A stretch of 64,000 nucleotides of DNA from Bog-752 sp963799395. GTDB taxonomy: Bacteria; Actinomycetota; Thermoleophilia; UBA2241. This document shows positions 34,609 to 43,593 of the stretch, piece by piece. Under the pieces are notes generated by a model. It was not told the DNA's origin. It saw nothing but the letters and a program-made list of their open reading frames with translations, and searched no databases. A program made the translations under genes and the position numbers. The stretch lies in the NCBI GenBank assembly GCA_963799395.1, contig CAWCWZ010000055.1:5906-69905 (forward strand), in the 5' to 3' direction. The number at the start of each line of letters is the position of its first letter. The first letter of the stretch is position 1.

Positions 34609-35745
34609 TCAGTAGCGGCGCAGCGTGTCGAGGCGCGCGGCCAGGAACTGCGCCGCCTCGCGCGCTTCATCGAGCCCGAACCGGTGCTCGTGCTCGAGTG
34701 GCGCGTCGGTGACCAGCGCCAGGGCCTCGCCGGGGCCGCAGAGCGGCGCGTCGTAGCCGGCGCCTGCCCGGAAGATCTCGACCCTGTGGGGCGAGGTGCG
34801 TTTGTAGCCCTCTGCCACCACGAGATCGAAGCCTGTGAAGTAGCGCCGCGCGATCGCGTCGAGCGGCATCTCGCCGTCGAGCCGGGCGATGTAGGCGAGT
34901 CGCTCCGGCGAGGCGATGACGTAGGCCGCCGCTCCCGACTGGCCGTGGCGCCACGAGTCCTTGCCCGGGTGGTCGATCTCGAAGCTGTGGGCGTCGTGCT
35001 TGATCGTGCCGACCCGGAGCCCGAGCCTGATGAGCTCGGGGACCAGCTTCTCGATCAGGGTCGTCTTGCCCGAGTCGCTCTTGCCGACCACCGCGACCAG
35101 CGCCGGGGCCGCTCCCGGCGCAACCCCGATCACCGTGTCGTCGCCGGGCCTTGCGAGGTCGCGCGCCGCGCGGTACTCGTCCATGGTGTTGATGCTGTGA
35201 AAGATCCCGTCACTTGCAAACGGCACCGAGGCGAGGTCGATCGTGGGAAAGACGTCGATGATGCGCTGCTCGCCCGCCTCGAGCATGGCCGTCATCGGCC
35301 CCAGGCAGCCCGGGCCGTAGACGGCGAACAGGGGCTGGTGATGATCGCCGATGGCCGGCACAGCGGCGTCGTGGCCGGGGTAGGCGGCCAGCACCGAAGC
35401 GCCCGCCGAGGGGCTCGGAAAGGCGACGTCGACGGCCAGGGCGAACAGCGGCGCCTGGTAACGGGAGAGCGCCGTGGCGATACCGGCTAGCGGCGACGAT
35501 CCGGGCCAGACGTCGTTCAGGACCACGGTCTCGCCGAGCCCGGCGGCGTCGCCCAGGTCGAGCCGCTGGCCCTGCCCCAGCGAGAGGACGACGGTGGGAA
35601 AGAGGCCGTGCAGGAACGTCAGGTTGCGCTGCAGCAGCGTCTGACCCTCGAGCACCAGGAAGCGCTTGTCGACGCCGGCGCGGCGGCTGCCGCCGCCGGC
35701 GAGCAGCACGCCGATCGTCACTTGCTTGTCGTTGCGGGCGGTCAT
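34609..35745 (-). CDS. MobA-MobB fusion, molybdopterin guanine dinucleotide synthesis
   Basis: A 378-residue two-domain protein. Residues 10-200 are MobA, the guanylyltransferase that makes the dinucleotide form of the cofactor: VLLAGGGSRRAGVDKRFL, then DVAFPS and HHQPLFAVY. Residues 213-378 are MobB, a P-loop GTP-binding partner: VAVVGKSDSGKTTLIEKLVPEL, GTIKHDAH and VVAEGYKR. The two genes are separate in most bacteria. It stands between the two bis-MGD-type molybdoenzymes that need its product and is divergent from the second. Confidence 0.88.
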   Translation of the reverse strand: MTARNDKQVTIGVLLAGGGSRRAGVDKRFLVLEGQTLLQRNLTFLHGLFPTVVLSLGQGQRLDLGDAAGLGETVVLNDVWPGSSPLAGIATALSRYQAPLFALAVDVAFPSPSAGASVLAAYPGHDAAVPAIGDHHQPLFAVYGPGCLGPMTAMLEAGEQRIIDVFPTIDLASVPFASDGIFHSINTMDEYRAARDLARPGDDTVIGVAPGAAPALVAVVGKSDSGKTTLIEKLVPELIRLGLRVGTIKHDAHSFEIDHPGKDSWRHGQSGAAAYVIASPERLAYIARLDGEMPLDAIARRYFTGFDLVVAEGYKRTSPHRVEIFRAGAGYDAPLCGPGEALALVTDAPLEHEHRFGLDEAREAAQFLAARLDTLRRY

Positions 35746-35813
35746 CGTCGGAATGCACAGTCTACCAGCGGCCGCTCGCGCTCGCCCGCGCTGTGCGTCG
35801 GTTCGCGCAGCCC

Positions 35814-35877
35814 TTGAACAGTGGCGAGGACCGACGGTAGGATGCCCGTACTGTGGGCAGACATGCCCGCATCGTGG
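35814..35877 (+). promoter_or_regulatory. promoter with twin IclR-type boxes (site B), before molybdoenzyme B
   Basis: TTGAAC (35814-35819), 18 bases, TAGGAT (35838-35843), then CCCGTACTGTGG (35845-35856) and CCCGCATCGTGG (35866-35877), 21 bases apart. Start would be near 35850, inside the first box. Confidence 0.7.
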
Positions 35878-35956
35878 AAAGCTGCCTCGCGACCGGCCGC
35901 CGGTTGGCTGGACCGCTTTACTTGGCGACGAAACGAGAAGCGGAGGTCAAGGGAGC

Positions 35957-38560
35957 ATGGGAGAAGTCGTACGGCTGACCAACGGCACAACGGGTGGCCC
36001 CGTCTTCGTCGACGTGCAGGACGGCAGGATCATCCGCCTCACCCCCATCGAGCTGGACGCCGACGACAAGGGCGACTGGACGATCGAAGCCCGCGGCCGC
36101 TCGTTCACCTCACCGCGCAAGACCACCCTGGCGCCGCATGCCCAGGCGCAGCGCTCGCTGGTCTACTCGCCGAAGCGCATCCTGACGCCGCTCAAACGGG
36201 TGGACTGGGACCCCGACGGCAAGCGCAACGTGCAGAATCGCGGCATCGCCGGCTACGAGCCGATAAGCTGGGACGACGCGCTCGACCTGGTGACCAGGGA
36301 GCTCGTTCGCGAGAAGCGTGAGCACGGTCCGGGCTCGATCCTCACGACCTGCAGCTCGCACCACCTGTGGGGCAACATCGGCTACCGCCACAGCGCCTAC
36401 TATCGATTCCTCAACCTCATGGGTATGGTCCATTCGGCGCACAACCCCGACAGCTGGGAGGGATGGCACTGGGGCGCCATGCCGATGTGGGGCAACAGCC
36501 ACCGGCTCGGCATACCGGAGCAGTACGACCTCCTCGAGGACGCCCTCAAGCACACCGAGATGGTCGTCTTCTGGTCGGCCGACCCCGAGAGCACGGGCGG
36601 CGGCATCTACTCGGCCTTCGAAAGCACGCCGCGGCGCTACTGGATGAAAGAGCTCGGCGTCAAGATGGTGTTCGTCGACCCCTACTACAATCCCACGGCG
36701 GAGCTGTTCTGCGACAAGTGGTTCGCGCCACGTCTCGGCACGGACGTGGCCTTTGGCCTGGCGATCGCCCACACGTGGCTCGCTGAGGGGACCTACGACA
36801 AGGAGTACGTCGCGAAGCGCACCACCGGCTTCGACGAGTGGCAGGACTACGTGCTCGGCAAGACCGACAACGTGCCCAAGACGCCGGCCTGGGCCGAGAC
36901 CGAATGCGGCATTCCCGCCCGGCAGATCCGCGCCCTGGCCCGCGAGTGGGGCGCCAAGAAGACCATGCTCGCCGCCGGAGGCCTGGGCGGCTGGGGCGGC
37001 GCCTGCCGCTCCGCCACCGGCAACGAATGGGCCCGCACCATGGTGGCCCTGGCGGCCATGCAGGGCTACGGCAAGCCGGGAGTGAACATCTGGGGCACGT
37101 CGCAGGGTGCGCCCTCCGACTGTTCCTTCGTGTTCCCGGGCTACGCCGAAGGTGGCATATCGGGCGATCCCGAGAAGTCGGCGGCGGCCTACCGCTTTCT
37201 CTACCGCATGTTCCCGCACGGCTCCGGACTGCACCCGACGGTCAACGTGCACGACTCCCCCGAAGGCATCTCGATCCCGCGGCTGCGCATTCCCGAGGCG
37301 ATGATGCACGAGCGTTTCGAGTGGCGCGGCAAGGGCTTCTGCGGACCGTCCATCCAGAGCCAGATGCAGAAGTACCAGTACCCGGCGCCGGGCTACCCGT
37401 TCATCACCATGTACTGGCGCTACGGCGGGTCGTTCTTCGGCACCATGCAGCAGACGAACCGCTACGTGAGGGCCTACCGCGAGGGCAAGGTCGACACGGT
37501 CGTCAACCAGAGCATCTGGATGGAGGGCGAAGCCAAGTTCGCCGACATCGTCCTGCCGGCCTGCACCAACTTCGAGCGCTGGGATCTGAGCGAGTTCGGC
37601 AACTGCTCCGGCTACATCCCCGACAACCACAACCAGACCAATCACCGCGTCATCGTCTTTCAGAAGAAGTGCATCGAGCCGCTCGGCGAGAGCAAGTCCG
37701 ACTACGACATCTTCGCCGCCGTCGCCGGGCGCATGGGCATAGGCGACCTCTTCACCGAGGGCGGCATGGACGAGTACGACTGGTGCAAGGCGTACTTCCA
37801 CGCCACCGACCTCCCCAGGGACATCACCTGGGAGGAGTTCGAGAAGAAGGGCTACTACGTCGTGCCGATGCCCGACGACTACGTTTCGACGCCGGCCATG
37901 CGCTGGTTCGCCGAGGGCCGCAAGCGCGACACGCCCGACTGGGGCCCGAGGCCCGGCGACACGGTCGGCCTCGAAGGTCTGCAGACGCCATCCGGCAAGA
38001 TCGAGTTCGTGAGCGTGACTCTGAAGCATCTGGAGATGGACGTGGTCGATCCCGAGCGGCCGGCCATGGGCCCGCAGTTCATCCCGAGCTGGGAGGGGCA
38101 CCACACCACCGAGTTGTACGGCAAGTACCCCTTGCAGATGGTGAGCCCGCACCCGCGCTTCAGCTTCCATACGATGGGCGACTCCAAGGAAAGCTGGCTC
38201 AACGAGGTCGACGAGCATCGCATCCTGCACGAGGACGGGCACTACTACTACGTCATCAGGCTCAACACGAAAGACGCGGAGGCGCGCGGCATCGCCGAAG
38301 GCGACCTCGTGCGCGCCTTCAACGACCGCGGCGCCGTGATCCTCACGGCGCAGCTCACCGAGCGGATCGCTCCCGGCACCGTGCACGCCTACGAGTCGTG
38401 CGCCGATTATCTGCCGCTGGGTGAACCGGGTGCATCGCCCGACATCGCCGGCTGCGTCAACATCCTCACCAACATGCGCTACATCACGCCGACCTCGACG
38501 GCGATGTCCAACAACTCGTGCCTGATCCAGGTCGAGAAGTGGGAGGGGGAGGCCCAATGA
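35957..38560 (+). CDS. athL: pyrogallol-phloroglucinol transhydroxylase-like catalytic subunit (molybdoenzyme B)
   Basis: An 867-residue molybdopterin enzyme; the Pelobacter acidigallici large subunit is about 875. No N-terminal Cys cluster and no export signal. The active-site Asp-Ser pair is seen in NPDSWEGWHWG (Ser as molybdenum ligand), with His in CSSHHLWGNIG. The C-terminal cofactor domain has PLQMVSPHPRFSFHTMGD and TSTAMSNNSCLIQ. The family moves a hydroxyl group between ring positions of phenols, turning pyrogallol to phloroglucinol with a tetrahydroxybenzene co-substrate. The ATG at 35957 has GGAGG ten bases upstream; the longer open frame crosses the promoter. The small-subunit gene overlaps its stop (ATGA). 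Confidence 0.85.
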   Translation: MGEVVRLTNGTTGGPVFVDVQDGRIIRLTPIELDADDKGDWTIEARGRSFTSPRKTTLAPHAQAQRSLVYSPKRILTPLKRVDWDPDGKRNVQNRGIAGYEPISWDDALDLVTRELVREKREHGPGSILTTCSSHHLWGNIGYRHSAYYRFLNLMGMVHSAHNPDSWEGWHWGAMPMWGNSHRLGIPEQYDLLEDALKHTEMVVFWSADPESTGGGIYSAFESTPRRYWMKELGVKMVFVDPYYNPTAELFCDKWFAPRLGTDVAFGLAIAHTWLAEGTYDKEYVAKRTTGFDEWQDYVLGKTDNVPKTPAWAETECGIPARQIRALAREWGAKKTMLAAGGLGGWGGACRSATGNEWARTMVALAAMQGYGKPGVNIWGTSQGAPSDCSFVFPGYAEGGISGDPEKSAAAYRFLYRMFPHGSGLHPTVNVHDSPEGISIPRLRIPEAMMHERFEWRGKGFCGPSIQSQMQKYQYPAPGYPFITMYWRYGGSFFGTMQQTNRYVRAYREGKVDTVVNQSIWMEGEAKFADIVLPACTNFERWDLSEFGNCSGYIPDNHNQTNHRVIVFQKKCIEPLGESKSDYDIFAAVAGRMGIGDLFTEGGMDEYDWCKAYFHATDLPRDITWEEFEKKGYYVVPMPDDYVSTPAMRWFAEGRKRDTPDWGPRPGDTVGLEGLQTPSGKIEFVSVTLKHLEMDVVDPERPAMGPQFIPSWEGHHTTELYGKYPLQMVSPHPRFSFHTMGDSKESWLNEVDEHRILHEDGHYYYVIRLNTKDAEARGIAEGDLVRAFNDRGAVILTAQLTERIAPGTVHAYESCADYLPLGEPGASPDIAGCVNILTNMRYITPTSTAMSNNSCLIQVEKWEGEAQ

Positions 38561-39387
38561 AGAGCTGGCACCTGATCATCGACGTCGCCCGCTGCCACGA
38601 CTGCAACGACTGCTTCCTGGCCGACAAGGACGAGTTCGTCGGCAACGAGTTCCCGCCGTACTCGGCGGCCCAGCCCTGGCACGGCCACCGCTGGATGAAC
38701 ATCAAGCGCAAGGAGCGGGGCCAGTACCCCATGGTGCAGACCGCGTACCTGCCGACACCATGCATGCACTGTGACGACGCGCCGTGTCTCACCGCCGACG
38801 GCGCGGTCTACAAGCGCGACGACGGCCTCGTCATCATCGACCCGGTCAAGGCCCAGGGCCGCAAGGAGATCGTCGCCAGCTGCCCCTACGGCGTCATCCA
38901 CTGGAACGACGAGCAGCAGCTCGCCCAGAAGTGCACCGGCTGCGCCCACCTGATCGACGAGGGCTGGCACGACACGCGCTGCTCGCAGGTGTGCCCCACG
39001 GGCGCGATCAAGCTCGTGCTCGCCGACGACGAGATGGCGCGGCTCCAGGCTGTCGACGAGCTCGAAGTCTTCAGGCCCGAGCTCTCGGCCAGGCCGCGCG
39101 TGTACTACAAGAACCTGCACAGGTGGACGAAGGCCTTCGTGGCCGGCACGGTGGTCGACAAGACCTCCGACGAGTGTGTCGAGGGCGTGACTGCGACGGT
39201 CGTCCGCGACGGTCGCGCGGTGGGGGAGGCCACGACCAACAACTTCGGTGACTTCGTGGTGGACCGGCTCGAGCCCGGCGCGGAGTACGTCGTGACGCTG
39301 GCGGCCGTGGGCTACCGTACGGCGACGGTGACGGTGTCGCTCGAGGCGAGCCTGACGCTCGAGACCGTGTTTCTGGAGAAAGCGTAG
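38557..39387 (+). CDS. bthL: transhydroxylase-like iron-sulfur subunit (molybdoenzyme B)
   Basis: A 276-residue partner of the preceding gene. IDVARCHDCNDCFLADKDEF, GHRWMNIKRKERGQYP, CMHCDDAPC, SCPYGVIHW and KCTGCAHLIDEGWHDTRC..CPTGAI follow the Pelobacter small subunit closely. In the first cluster motif the fourth position is Asp (CHDCNDCFLAD) where paralogue A has Cys (CNGCYNCQVAC). A carboxypeptidase-regulatory-like beta domain (about 198-276) ends the protein, as in the known enzyme. It ends in TAG. Confidence 0.87.
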   Translation: MKSWHLIIDVARCHDCNDCFLADKDEFVGNEFPPYSAAQPWHGHRWMNIKRKERGQYPMVQTAYLPTPCMHCDDAPCLTADGAVYKRDDGLVIIDPVKAQGRKEIVASCPYGVIHWNDEQQLAQKCTGCAHLIDEGWHDTRCSQVCPTGAIKLVLADDEMARLQAVDELEVFRPELSARPRVYYKNLHRWTKAFVAGTVVDKTSDECVEGVTATVVRDGRAVGEATTNNFGDFVVDRLEPGAEYVVTLAAVGYRTATVTVSLEASLTLETVFLEKA

Positions 39388-39416
39388 GAGAGCCGCCCGG
39401 CGCTCAAGGAGGATTC

Positions 39417-40079
39417 ATGGATTTCGAGACCGTGCTGCGCGGACGGCGCAGCATCCGCGCTTACAGCGCCGAGCCGGTGAGCAAGGAGCTGATCGGTGAG
39501 ATCCTGGACGAGGCTCGCTGGTCGCCGTCGTGGCGCAACACGCAGGCGTGGAGCGTCTGGGTGGTCACCGGCAGGGCGCTGGAGGGCTTCAAGGAGCGCT
39601 TTCGTCAGGCGGTACGCAACGAGGAGCCGCCAAAGCCCGACTTCCTGCCGGCCTCCGACTGGCCCGAGGCGTGCTCGCTGCGCACCAAGCAGCTCATGGA
39701 GAGTCGCGCCGCGACGCTGGTCGCCGCGGGGCTCGACACCGACCCCGCGACGGCCATGGAGCGCATGGCCGACCTGTTCGGCGCCCCTTGCCTGCTGGTC
39801 TTCGGCGTCGAGGAGTGCCTCGGCGAGTCGTATGCTCTTCTCGACACGGGGTTGCTCGTGCAGAGCGTCTGTCTGGCCGCCTTCGACAGGGGTCTGGGCA
39901 CCTGCATCGTCGCCACCATCGTGCGTCACCCCGAGCTGCTGCGCGAGCTGCTGCCCGACGCCGAAGGCAAGCGCCTGGCCGTCGGCGTCGCCCTCGGCCA
40001 CCCCGATCTCTACTCACCGACCAACACCTTCGAGCGCTCGCGCGCCGATCTCGATGAGATCGTGACCTGGGTGCGGTAG
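39417..40079 (+). CDS. nitroreductase-family flavoprotein
   Basis: A 220-residue FMN oxidoreductase: VLRGRRSIRAYSAEPVSKELIGEILDEARWSPSWRNTQ is the family start with the FMN-binding Arg residues, and LLDTGLLVQSVCLAAFDRGLGTC is the dimer/FMN helix. It is third in the transhydroxylase B operon (AAGGAGG six bases before the ATG). It could reduce a quinone or hydroxyquinone by-product of phenol metabolism; that is an inference. It ends in TAG. Confidence 0.85.
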   Translation: MDFETVLRGRRSIRAYSAEPVSKELIGEILDEARWSPSWRNTQAWSVWVVTGRALEGFKERFRQAVRNEEPPKPDFLPASDWPEACSLRTKQLMESRAATLVAAGLDTDPATAMERMADLFGAPCLLVFGVEECLGESYALLDTGLLVQSVCLAAFDRGLGTCIVATIVRHPELLRELLPDAEGKRLAVGVALGHPDLYSPTNTFERSRADLDEIVTWVR

Positions 40080-40111
40080 CCCGGGGTCGAGCGGCACCGG
40101 GGAGGGGGCTC

Positions 40112-40873
40112 GTGAACATCTTTGACATCGCCGGAAGGCACGCCGTCGTCGTCGGGGCGGGCGGCATCGGCAAGGCGATCGCGCTCGGTCTGGCCGACCA
40201 CGGCGTCCACGTGGCCGTGGCGGACCGCGATGGCGCCGCCGCCGCGGCGGCGGCCGACGAGGTCCGCCGGCGGGGCGTCGACGGCCTGGGCCTTACGGTG
40301 GAAGTCACCGACGAGAGCTCGGTGCGGGGGCTCGCCGCCGACGTCCTCGCGGTCTTTCGGCGGGTGGACATCCTGGTGAACGCGGCCGGCGTCACGGTGC
40401 GTGTGAGAGCCGAGGCGGTGGCCATCGACGACTGGCGGCGCGTGCTCGAGGTCAACGCCACCGGCACGTTCCTCTGCTGCCGCGTGTTCGGCGAGGAGAT
40501 GATCCGCGCGGGCGGCGGCGCGATCGTCAACCTGTCGTCGGTGCGCGGGCGCTTCGGCGCGAAGTTCGGCCAGACCGAGTACTCGGCGAGCAAGGGCGCC
40601 GTCGACGCGCTCACGCGCTCGCTCGCGGCCCAGTGGGCCGAGCAAGGCATCCGCGTCAATGCCGTGGCCCCCACGTTCGTCGAGACCGATCTGACCCGGA
40701 GCGTGCTCGCCGACGAGCAGTTTGCCACGGCGCTTCGCGACAGCATCCCGATGGGCGCCTGGGCCGACGCGGCCGACGTCGTCGGGCCGGCGCTGTTCCT
40801 GGCGTCGCCGGCCGCGGGGTTCGTGACGGGGCAGATCCTCTACGTCGACGGCGGCCTCACCGCCAGGATCTAG
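40112..40873 (+). CDS. short-chain dehydrogenase/reductase (SDR) 1
   Basis: A 253-residue classical SDR. The cofactor motif is VVVGAGGIGKAIALGLADHG (a variant of TGxxxGxG), then NAAGVTV, a Ser in NLSSVRGRFGAKF, and the YSASKGAVDAL catalytic Tyr-Lys. An Asp at the end of strand 2 (AVADRDG) suggests NAD preference. Last gene of the transhydroxylase B operon. Possible role: reduction of a cyclic or open-chain keto intermediate. GTG start behind GGGAGGGGGCTC. It ends in TAG. Confidence 0.85.
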   Translation: MNIFDIAGRHAVVVGAGGIGKAIALGLADHGVHVAVADRDGAAAAAAADEVRRRGVDGLGLTVEVTDESSVRGLAADVLAVFRRVDILVNAAGVTVRVRAEAVAIDDWRRVLEVNATGTFLCCRVFGEEMIRAGGGAIVNLSSVRGRFGAKFGQTEYSASKGAVDALTRSLAAQWAEQGIRVNAVAPTFVETDLTRSVLADEQFATALRDSIPMGAWADAADVVGPALFLASPAAGFVTGQILYVDGGLTARI

Positions 40874-40943
40874 TCCCTCTGGCGTCGGCAGACGGACGGA
40901 AGACGCCTGCGCACGAGGTCGCGCCGGGACGCCCGATCGGTAC

Positions 40944-41006
40944 TTGACCGCGGGCATGGCACTTGAAATAGTGTCCGCAACACGGATACTCTGTTCCGCA
41001 TTGCAG
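40944..41006 (+). promoter_or_regulatory. promoter with twin IclR-type boxes (site D), before iclR
   Basis: TTGACC (40944-40949), 17 bases, AATAGT (40967-40972), then TCCGCAACACGG (40974-40985) and TCCGCATTGCAG (40995-41006), 21 bases apart. This suggests that the IclR gene controls itself. Confidence 0.65.
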
Positions 41007-41051
41007 ACAGACTTCGAGCGTTCTGCAGGGTGTAGAGGGGCAGGTGCAGTC

Positions 41052-41822
41052 GTGATCGTCAAGGAACAGACAGGGCCGAAACGCCGCGAGGGCGTGCAGG
41101 TCATCGCCCGCGCGGCGGAGATGCTGCGGCGGCTTGCCGCCGAGCCGCACGGCCTCACACTGATCGAGCTCTCGGCCCGGGTCGGGCTGCCGCGCTCCAC
41201 CGCGCACCGCATAGTCTCGGCCCTCGCTCAGGAGGGGTTCGTGCGCCCGGCGCCGTCCGGCAAGCTGCGCATCGGTCCCGCGCTGATCGGTCTGGCCGTC
41301 TCCAGCCGGAGCGACCTGCGTCACGAGGCGGGCCCGTATCTCGAGCGGCTCTCCCACGAGCTGCGCGAGACGGTCGACCTGGCCGTGCTCGACGCCGGCG
41401 AGGTCCTGTTCATCGACCAGTACACGTCGCGTCGCACGTTGCGCATCGTCTCCGAGATCGGTGCTCGTTTTCCGCTGCACGCCACGGCGAACGGCAAGGC
41501 GCTGCTCGCCGCGCTCTCGCCCGACGAGGTCCGCGATCTCCTGCCCAAGCGACTGCCGGCGGCGACCGAGAACACCATCACCGACCGCGAGGCGCTGCTG
41601 CGCGAGCTCGACGAGATCCGCGCCACGGGCGTCGCTCGCGACCGCGAGGAGTACACCATCGGGATCGCCGCGGTGGGCACGGCGGTGCGCGATGCGGTGG
41701 GCGCCCTCGCCGCGGTCACGGTCGTCGTTCCGGTCACCCGCTTCGACGTCGGCGAGGCGCAGATCACGGCGGCCCTCGTACGCACGCGCGACGAGATACA
41801 GGCAGTCCTCAACGGTGGTTGA
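41052..41822 (+). CDS. IclR-family regulator, probable controller of the phenol cluster
   Basis: A 256-residue regulator starting at GTG 41052. The winged helix-turn-helix lies at about 12-75 (VQVIARAAEMLRRLA, LTLIELSARVGLPRSTAHRIVSAL). The effector domain has LAVLDAGEVLFIDQY and the conserved FPLHATANGKALLAAL. The longer open frame upstream covers the promoter and operator. Boxes of the same form occur at four promoters in the region, so it likely acts as a local regulator responding to an aromatic compound. Confidence 0.88.
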   Translation: MIVKEQTGPKRREGVQVIARAAEMLRRLAAEPHGLTLIELSARVGLPRSTAHRIVSALAQEGFVRPAPSGKLRIGPALIGLAVSSRSDLRHEAGPYLERLSHELRETVDLAVLDAGEVLFIDQYTSRRTLRIVSEIGARFPLHATANGKALLAALSPDEVRDLLPKRLPAATENTITDREALLRELDEIRATGVARDREEYTIGIAAVGTAVRDAVGALAAVTVVVPVTRFDVGEAQITAALVRTRDEIQAVLNGG

Positions 41823-41900
41823 CGAGAGCGAGAGAGCCGGCGGGCCCGCCGGCCGGCCGTCGTTTCGCAAGTCTGAACGGCGGGTGAAAGGAGCAGTCTG

Positions 41901-42695
41901 ATGGATCGGGAGGTCTGGAGCCTCGAGAAGATTCGCGACCTGTTCGACCTGACCGGCAAGGTGGCCATCGTCACCGGCGGGTCGGGCGCCTTCGGGCAGG
42001 CCGCCGCCAAGGGTCTCGCCGCCTTCGGCGCCGACGTCGTCATCACCGGCCGGCACGCCGACACTCTCGATGCGGCCGCGGTCGAGATAGCCAAAGCGGG
42101 CACGAGGATCATCCCGATCCCCTGCGACGCCACCGACCCCGACAAGGTCGAGGCCATGGTCGCGCGCACGGTCGACGAGCTCGGCCACGTCGACGTTCTG
42201 GTGACGGCCTCAGGGGTCGCCAACCGCTTCGCCGCCGAGGAGTTCCCGATCGACGAGTGGCAGAAGGTCATGGACTCGCTCGTCAAGGGCACCTACGTCT
42301 GCTGCCAGGCCGCCGGCAAGCGCATGATCGCGCAGGGCAGCGGCAAGATCGTCACCGTCGGCTCCATCCGCGGCGAGCTGGGCCACCCGGGCGGCTACTC
42401 CGCCTATGGCACCGCGAAGGGTGCGGTGCACCTGCTGACCAAGCAGCTCGCCACGGAGTGGGCCAAGTACCACATCAACGTTAACTCCATCGCCCCCTGC
42501 ATCTTCTGGACGCCGCTCACGCAGCAGGTGCTCGACGACCCCAAGCTCTACCAGATCTTCATGCAGCGCATCCCGTGGGGGCGCGCGGCCGACCCGCAGG
42601 ACTTCATCGGCGCCACCGTCTACCTGGCCTCCGCGGCCTCGGACTTCGTGACCGGTGACATCCTCATGGTCGACGGCGGCAGCAAGGCGGGCTGA
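41901..42695 (+). CDS. SDR 2, candidate phloroglucinol reductase
   Basis: A 264-residue SDR. VAIVTGGSGAFGQAAAKGLAAFG is the cofactor site, with Arg after strand 2 (ITGRHADT) favouring NADPH. Ser is in TVGSIRGELGHPGG and YGTAKGAVHLLTKQLA gives the catalytic Tyr-Lys. It is followed by a cyclase-family hydrolase, a hydroxyacyl-CoA dehydrogenase-type enzyme and a BKACE lyase, the exact set of types needed after phloroglucinol. The role as NADPH-dependent phloroglucinol reductase is inferred from this context. ATG follows AAAGGAGCAGTCTG. Confidence 0.82.
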   Translation: MDREVWSLEKIRDLFDLTGKVAIVTGGSGAFGQAAAKGLAAFGADVVITGRHADTLDAAAVEIAKAGTRIIPIPCDATDPDKVEAMVARTVDELGHVDVLVTASGVANRFAAEEFPIDEWQKVMDSLVKGTYVCCQAAGKRMIAQGSGKIVTVGSIRGELGHPGGYSAYGTAKGAVHLLTKQLATEWAKYHINVNSIAPCIFWTPLTQQVLDDPKLYQIFMQRIPWGRAADPQDFIGATVYLASAASDFVTGDILMVDGGSKAG

Positions 42696-42777
42696 TGCCG
42701 ACATCACCGCCGGCGCATCACCCGACGCCCGGCCGCACGCCGGCCGGCGCCGCTCACCTCTACGCAAAGGACGGACG

Positions 42778-43575
42778 ATGATACAGCCCAACGACCCTCG
42801 GACGGGGCTCGAGTTCTACGACCTGAGCGCCCCCTTCGGACACAACGCGCCGCTGTGGCCCTACTTCGAGGACGTCAAGATCGAGCGCGTGCACTATCAC
42901 GCCAAGTCGGGCGTGCTCTCGCAGAAGATCACGACCGTGATGCACTGCACGACCCACGCCGATGCCCCCGCCCACGTCATCGAGGGCCTCGAGTTCACCG
43001 ACCAGGTGCCGCTCTTCAAGTACTTCGGCCCGGGCGTGGTCGTCTCGATCCCCAAAGACGAAGACTGGGCGCCCATCACCGGTGAGGACCTCGAGAAGGC
43101 GACGCCCAAGATCCAGGCCGGCGACCTCGTCATCATCAACTGCGGCTGGCACAAGTACTACAGCGACTCGCAGAAGTACTTCGCCTACTCGCCCGGCATG
43201 GTGCCGAGCGCGGTCGAGTACCTGCTCGAGGTCGGCGCCAAGGGCGTCGGCGTCGATCAGCAGGCGCTCGATCACCCGCTGGCGACGGCCATCGGCATGC
43301 ACGGCCCGGGTCCGCTGCTGCCCGGCGTCGTCAAGGACTACGAGGCGCGCAAGGGCCACCCCATCCAGGACGACTTTCCCGACTGGGAACCCTGCCACCA
43401 TCTCATCCTCGGCAACGGCATGGTCGGCTTCGAGAACGTCTGCGGTGAAGACATCGACAAGGTCACCGGCAAGCGCGTCACCATCGCCGCCTTCCCGATC
43501 CGCTGGGAGAAGGGTGACGGCTCCATCGTGCGCGTCGTGGCCATCGTCGACCCCACGGGAGAGTACCGTCTCTAA
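42778..43575 (+). CDS. cyclase-family metal hydrolase, candidate dihydrophloroglucinol cyclohydrolase
   Basis: A 265-residue member of the kynurenine formamidase-like cyclase family. The metal motif is TTHADAPAHVIEG (HxGTHxDxPxH type, here HCTTHADAPAH). DLSAPFGHNAPLWPYF starts the protein and KGVGVDQQALDHPL supplies later ligands. Members open amide, lactone or beta-diketone rings. In the proposed pathway it would hydrolyse dihydrophloroglucinol to 3-hydroxy-5-oxohexanoate. The first ATG (42778) follows AAAGGACGGACG. Confidence 0.82.
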   Translation: MIQPNDPRTGLEFYDLSAPFGHNAPLWPYFEDVKIERVHYHAKSGVLSQKITTVMHCTTHADAPAHVIEGLEFTDQVPLFKYFGPGVVVSIPKDEDWAPITGEDLEKATPKIQAGDLVIINCGWHKYYSDSQKYFAYSPGMVPSAVEYLLEVGAKGVGVDQQALDHPLATAIGMHGPGPLLPGVVKDYEARKGHPIQDDFPDWEPCHHLILGNGMVGFENVCGEDIDKVTGKRVTIAAFPIRWEKGDGSIVRVVAIVDPTGEYRL

Positions 43576-43593
43576 CAGCGGAAAGGAGTCGTG

